From positions 1-8,135 of the forward strand of contig JAJDXU010000026.1 of the NCBI GenBank assembly GCA_022823105.1: a stretch of 8,135 bases of DNA. The letters are read 5' to 3'. Under the pieces are notes generated by a model that worked only from the letters and a program-made list of their open reading frames with translations, was not told the origin of the DNA and made no database searches. Shown in pieces: positions 5,279-8,135 of this stretch. The position numbers and the translations under genes are program-made. The stretch is from Dehalococcoidia bacterium (lineage in GTDB: Bacteria; Chloroflexota; Dehalococcoidia; Lucifugimonadales; UBA3495). How positions within the stretch are numbered: the first letter of the stretch is position 1; every line of letters begins with the position of its first letter.

Positions 5279-5501
5279 ATGTGCGCTGGCGCTCCAATGA
5301 TTGGATCTGGTGTGATAGAACCGCATTCACTTGCGAGCGTGTGACGCCCGGGAACCAGTCCAGAAATTCTTCGATGGTTGCCCCGTCTTTCAAGTTGTTG
5401 AAAAGCGCAGAGACCGGAACCCTGGTGCCCTTGAATATCCATGCGCCGCTGACCTTGCCCGGTTTACTTTCGATCGCCTTGCATGTTCTCCAATCGTTCA
5501 T
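5232..5501 (-). CDS. DUF433 protein, putative antitoxin
   Basis: An 89-residue DUF433 protein, the usual partner gene of DUF5615 and thought to be the DNA-binding antitoxin. The core domain is visible at about 16-66: KVSGAWIFKGTRVPVSALF followed by a helical DGATIEEFLDWFPGVTRSQV stretch (39-58) with helix-turn-helix-like spacing. The C-terminal 25 residues are polar and low in hydrophobics, as expected for a flexible toxin-binding tail, and they overlap the start of the DUF5615 gene. The start is ATG 5501 with GAGGA 5 nt upstream; the ATG at 5513 has no ribosome site. The gene comes first in the pair, the usual antitoxin-first order. Confidence 0.82.
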   Translation of the reverse strand: MNDWRTCKAIESKPGKVSGAWIFKGTRVPVSALFNNLKDGATIEEFLDWFPGVTRSQVNAVLSHQIQSLERQRTYEDTSGSQRPKAPEA

Positions 5502-5569
5502 GGCCGTCCTCATGGGGCTGTGAGCGCATATCAGAATATTACCAACTTGCGGGGCGTGTCGTCGCCGGT

Positions 5570-5581
5570 CTGCATATGCAG
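5570..5581. promoter_or_regulatory. Perfect 12-bp palindrome upstream of the DUF433 gene
   Basis: CTGCATATGCAG lies 69 bp before the DUF433 start and 24 bp after the stop of the flavin oxidoreductase. Antitoxins of this kind often bind palindromes near their own promoter, so it could be an operator, but no clear promoter was found next to it. The 103-bp gap also holds an AT-rich patch (TAATATTCTGATAT on the minus strand) that could contain the -10. Confidence 0.25.
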
Positions 5582-5604
5582 GCAGGGCAATCGCGTTGAA
5601 CGGA

Positions 5605-6669
5605 CTACTCCGACCCGCCCGGCCGCAGCCCCGGCATCACCTCGTCCACGAAAAGGGTCATGCACCGCATTACCTGGTCGGGAGTCAAATCTCCCCATGC
5701 GAAAATCGGGCAGAAGTAGTTGATGCCCGTTTCGTCGACCGCCCTCTGCACCCGTTCTCTCACGGTTGCCGGCGTCCCCACGATGATCACGTCCCGCGCA
5801 TCCAGCGAATCAAAGTCCCGCATGGCGCCGAGCCGGTCCAGGCCGTTCTTGGCCCACAGGTAGTCGATGTTGTGGAACCACGTCCGGTAGGCGGCCTTGG
5901 CCTCCGCCCGCGCCTGTTCGTCGGTTTCGGCGATGTACATGTGGCGCACCAGCCCGAGTTTGGGCACGTCCACGTGGCTGTTCATGCCGTCGGCCAACCG
6001 GTCGGCGCTCCAAACCTGCCTGTACAGGTCGTAGTGCGCCTTGACGCCGGTGTTGTCGGCGAACACGGTGCAGGTGTTGAATCCGTGCTGCGCCATCCAC
6101 GGCACCGTCTCGATGTTGTTGCTGGCGTACCACAGCGGGGGATAGGGCTTCTGGTGCGGCGCAATCCAAAGCTCGATGTCCTCGTAGTGGTAGTGCTTGC
6201 CCTTGTGATTGAGCATCCCGGTCGTGAAACCGCGCGTGAACATCTCCATCTGCTCGTTGAACAGTTCCCAGCTGATGTCCAGGTCAACGCCGAACTCCGC
6301 GGCCTCCACGGGCGAAACGCCCCGACCCACTCCGAGGTCCAGCCGCCCGTTGCTCAGGTTGTCCAGCATGCAGATTTCGTGGTACAGCCGGATGGGATGG
6401 TAGAAGGGCAGCAGGAACACCAGCGGCCCCAGCCGCAAATTCGTAGTCCGCTGCGCCGCCGCCGCCAGGAACACCGCCGGCGAAGGCGATACGCTCAGCG
6501 GCGTGATGTGATGCTCCGCCAGGTGGTAGCTGTAGAACCCGTTCCGGTCAGCGTACTCCAGCATCCTCAGGCGGTTCTCGAAGATCTCGCTGGGCGCCGA
6601 CTTGTCCCACTCGATCCAGTCGAACAGGCCAAACTCGAGAGTATCGTTGAGCGTCGCAGGCTGCGTCAT
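5605..6669 (-). CDS. LLM-class (luciferase-like) flavin-dependent oxidoreductase
   Basis: A 354-residue bacterial-luciferase-like monooxygenase, a typical length. Such TIM-barrel enzymes use reduced FMN or F420 and O2 to oxidise organic substrates. Seen: an N-terminal strand LEFGLFDWI (11-19), SYHLAEHHITPLSVSPSP (47-64) with the conserved E-H-H, LRLGPLVFLLPFYHPIRL (78-95), and the signature SNGRLDLGVGRGVSPVEAAE (106-125). PHQKPYPPLWYASNN (171-185) is also typical of the group. The C-terminus carries VGTPATVRERV-type sequence, usual for these proteins. The start is ATG 6669 with GGAGG 6 nt upstream. The gap to the preceding sulfurtransferase is only 34 bp, so the two are probably one transcript. 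The substrate cannot be inferred, and FMN versus F420 is undecided. Confidence 0.92.
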   Translation of the reverse strand: MTQPATLNDTLEFGLFDWIEWDKSAPSEIFENRLRMLEYADRNGFYSYHLAEHHITPLSVSPSPAVFLAAAAQRTTNLRLGPLVFLLPFYHPIRLYHEICMLDNLSNGRLDLGVGRGVSPVEAAEFGVDLDISWELFNEQMEMFTRGFTTGMLNHKGKHYHYEDIELWIAPHQKPYPPLWYASNNIETVPWMAQHGFNTCTVFADNTGVKAHYDLYRQVWSADRLADGMNSHVDVPKLGLVRHMYIAETDEQARAEAKAAYRTWFHNIDYLWAKNGLDRLGAMRDFDSLDARDVIIVGTPATVRERVQRAVDETGINYFCPIFAWGDLTPDQVMRCMTLFVDEVMPGLRPGGSE

Positions 6670-6703
6670 GGCTCACCTCCAATTCGCCGAATCCCTTGCG
6701 TGG

Positions 6704-7576
6704 TTAGTCCGCCACGAGCGGGAGCGACGGGTCCGCCGCGTACTCCGACATCGACGCGTCGTACACTGCCACGTCCTCGTAACCCAGCATCGCCAGGATG
6801 AACGCATCGTTGGACGCCGCTATGCCGCCGCCGCAGTAGGTTACTACCCGTTGCGTGGGGTCGGCCCCGGTACCCGCGAACAGCGCCGCCAACTCCTCCG
6901 CCGGCCGGTACAGCCCGGTCTCAGGGTCGGTCAGCTCGCCCGAGGGCACGTTGGTCGCGCCGGGGATGTGGCCGGCCCGTCCGTAACTGCGCCCGCCATC
7001 CTCGCCCGAGTGCTGGTCCCTCCCCAGAGCGTTGATCAGGCAGGTCCCAGCGTTCGACTCCATGAACCCCTTGACCTCGCCCAGGTCTGCGAATCGCGCC
7101 GGGTCGGGCGTGGGCGAGAACGTCGCGGGCGCATAGTTCGCCGGATCCGTGGAAACTGCCCGGCCTTCGGCCGTCCAGCGATTCCAACCGCCGTCCAGCA
7201 CCACCGCGCCGGCGCAGCCCATCGAGCGGAACATCCACCAGAACCGCGCGGCCCACTGCGATCCCAGCCGGTCGTACAGCACCAGCTTGGACGACTCCGA
7301 GATTCCGTGCCGCCCGGCCGCTTCCGCAAATGCCTCCGGGGAAGGCATCATGAAGCGGTACGGTTGATCGTTGTCGGAAAATTCGGCCTGGAGTTCCAGG
7401 AAACCCGCCCCGGGGATGTGACCCGTGTCGTACTGGGCCCGCCCCGACTCGGCGCGAACTGTGCCCTCGCCGCGGTGCAGGAATACGGTCGTCTCGAACA
7501 CGCGAACATCGTCGTCCGCCAGGTGCTCGGCCAGCCAATCGGTTGAAACGAGATACTCGGGGTGCGCGAATGTCAT
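6704..7576 (-). CDS. Two-domain rhodanese sulfurtransferase (thiosulfate/3-mercaptopyruvate type)
   Basis: A 290-residue tandem rhodanese protein, the usual size of thiosulfate:cyanide or 3-mercaptopyruvate sulfurtransferases, which carry sulfur as a cysteine persulfide. The inactive N-terminal domain shows YDTGHIPGAGFLEL (49-62), LVLYDRLGSQWAARFWWMFR (98-117) and VVLDGGWNRW (125-134). The catalytic domain shows GRAGHIPGATNVPSGEL (199-215) and the active-site cysteine C248 in YCGGGIAAS. That loop is neither the CRKGVT of classical rhodanese nor the CGSGVTA of mercaptopyruvate enzymes, although the glycine at position two favours the latter. The start is ATG 7576, with GGAG 6 nt upstream; the ATG at 7582 would touch the ribosome site. 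It is the first gene of a likely two-gene unit with the flavin oxidoreductase. Confidence 0.92.
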   Translation of the reverse strand: MTFAHPEYLVSTDWLAEHLADDDVRVFETTVFLHRGEGTVRAESGRAQYDTGHIPGAGFLELQAEFSDNDQPYRFMMPSPEAFAEAAGRHGISESSKLVLYDRLGSQWAARFWWMFRSMGCAGAVVLDGGWNRWTAEGRAVSTDPANYAPATFSPTPDPARFADLGEVKGFMESNAGTCLINALGRDQHSGEDGGRSYGRAGHIPGATNVPSGELTDPETGLYRPAEELAALFAGTGADPTQRVVTYCGGGIAASNDAFILAMLGYEDVAVYDASMSEYAADPSLPLVAD

Positions 7577-7627
7577 GATCATCTCCGGCCAGTCCGGCCC
7601 GGTGGCGCGTTGTAGTGATAGGCCCTA

Positions 7628-7656
7628 AGTATCCGCGTCCGACGGGGCGCGCGCAA
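7628..7656 (-). promoter_or_regulatory. Promoter candidate for the sulfurtransferase-oxidoreductase unit
   Basis: Read on the minus strand: TTGCGC (7656-7651), a 17-nt spacer, then GATACT (7633-7628, 4 of 6 to the -10). It lies in the 114-bp gap before ATG 7576 and would give a leader of about 45 nt. Both boxes are moderate matches only. Confidence 0.3.
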
Positions 7657-7690
7657 CGTGTTGTCCGGCGAGATTGGGCGCCAAGTTCGG

Positions 7691-8135
7691 CTAGATGGGT
7701 CGGCGGACGTGATTCCGCACGTTGTCCTCCAGCCGGTTGTCCATTAACTCCACGTCGTGGTCATCGGTTATCAACATCCCGCTTTCCCTAGACCGTTCAA
7801 CGCGGTTTCCCGAAATAAGGTACGTGCGCCGTGGGGATTCTGCCGTCGTCGGGTCGGTCCACAGGCGGATCCCATTGCGGTTGCCGGCCACGTGGTTATC
7901 CTCGATGCGGTTGTCTCTCCCGTGCTCTATGGCGATCCCATCGAATCGGTTGGCGCGAATTTCGTTCTCCCTGACAGTGGTGTCGGTGGAATAACCCAGC
8001 CAGAACCCGTAGTTGGAATAGTTTGCGATGTTGTCCACGAATACGTTGCCAGATGAGAAAACCGCCTCGAAAGCGTTGTTGGGCGAATAACTGCCGTCGT
8101 TGCCCGAAATCAGGTTGCCGTTCGACGGTTCCCGG
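7691..8135 (-). CDS. Right-handed parallel beta-helix (NosD-like) repeat protein, C-terminal part
   Basis: The last 148 residues of a protein whose start lies beyond the right edge. The frame is open to the edge, so the in-frame GTG at 8038 is not the start. The sequence is a run of about 22-residue rungs with the pattern N-x-[IV]-x-x-N. Examples are NLISGND, NVFVDNIANYSNYGFWLG, TTVRENEIRANRFDGIAIEHG, NRIEDNHVAGNRNGIRLW, YLISGNRVERSRESGMLI and VELMDNRLEDN. Stacked Asn and hydrophobic positions like these form right-handed beta-helices, seen in NosD copper-maturation proteins and in carbohydrate epimerases and lyases. Such proteins are commonly exported, but the N-terminus is not visible. The last rungs end in RNHVRRPI with no anchor or sorting signal. 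No specific enzymatic role can be assigned. Confidence 0.82.
   Translation of the reverse strand, partial: REPSNGNLISGNDGSYSPNNAFEAVFSSGNVFVDNIANYSNYGFWLGYSTDTTVRENEIRANRFDGIAIEHGRDNRIEDNHVAGNRNGIRLWTDPTTAESPRRTYLISGNRVERSRESGMLITDDHDVELMDNRLEDNVRNHVRRPI

Noticed and set aside
5596..7546. Long plus-strand open frames opposite the flavin oxidoreductase and sulfurtransferase
   Set aside because: Val/Arg/His/Gln-rich antisense translations with no motifs. The minus-strand genes have strong family signatures and ribosome sites.

Overview
The window is GC-rich (by eye about 60%), densely packed bacterial DNA with Shine-Dalgarno-led genes and short intergenic gaps. It holds nine complete protein genes and two genes cut by the window edges. 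I see no rRNA, tRNA, CRISPR array or insertion sequence. The mix of a hydantoinase-type protein, a PEP-mutase-superfamily enzyme, a beta-hydroxyacid dehydrogenase, an LLM flavin monooxygenase, a stand-alone LUD protein and a DUF433/DUF5615 pair would suit an uncultured Chloroflexota-type (for example SAR202-like) or similar environmental genome. That placement is inference only, because no phylogenetic marker gene is present.

Layout. Positions 1-284 (minus) encode the N-terminus of a hydantoinase/oxoprolinase-family protein with a TTG start. It is divergent from a class IV PLP aminotransferase (499-1404, plus). A strong hairpin (1437-1464) separates that gene from a convergent PEP mutase/isocitrate lyase superfamily enzyme (1504-2397, minus). 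Upstream of the latter lies a Rossmann-fold NAD(P)-dependent dehydrogenase (2587-3489, minus). A 135-bp divergent promoter region follows, then an OsmC-family peroxidase gene (3625-4152, plus). From 4247 to the right edge everything is on the minus strand: a LUD-domain protein, an overlapping DUF433/DUF5615 antitoxin/toxin-like pair, an LLM-class flavin oxidoreductase, a two-domain rhodanese sulfurtransferase, and the C-terminal part of a right-handed beta-helix protein.

The standout is the OsmC gene. Its reading frame is interrupted once, by an in-frame TGA (3856-3858) at the position where the family carries its peroxidatic cysteine. The frame does not shift, the rest of the OsmC domain including the second cysteine (Cys149) continues intact, and a 7-bp stem-loop of bacterial-SECIS geometry begins 13 nt after the TGA. 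The best reading is a selenocysteine-containing OsmC-like peroxidase (175 aa, Sec78). TGA is an ordinary stop elsewhere in the window (the LUD gene ends TGG-TGA), so global recoding is unlikely.

Working together: the first four genes look like small-molecule catabolism (ring or amide hydrolysis, transamination, C-C or C-P bond chemistry, hydroxyacid oxidation), but no complete pathway can be reconstructed. The sulfurtransferase and LLM genes, 34 bp apart, probably form one transcript. The DUF433/DUF5615 genes overlap by 47 nt and are surely co-translated.
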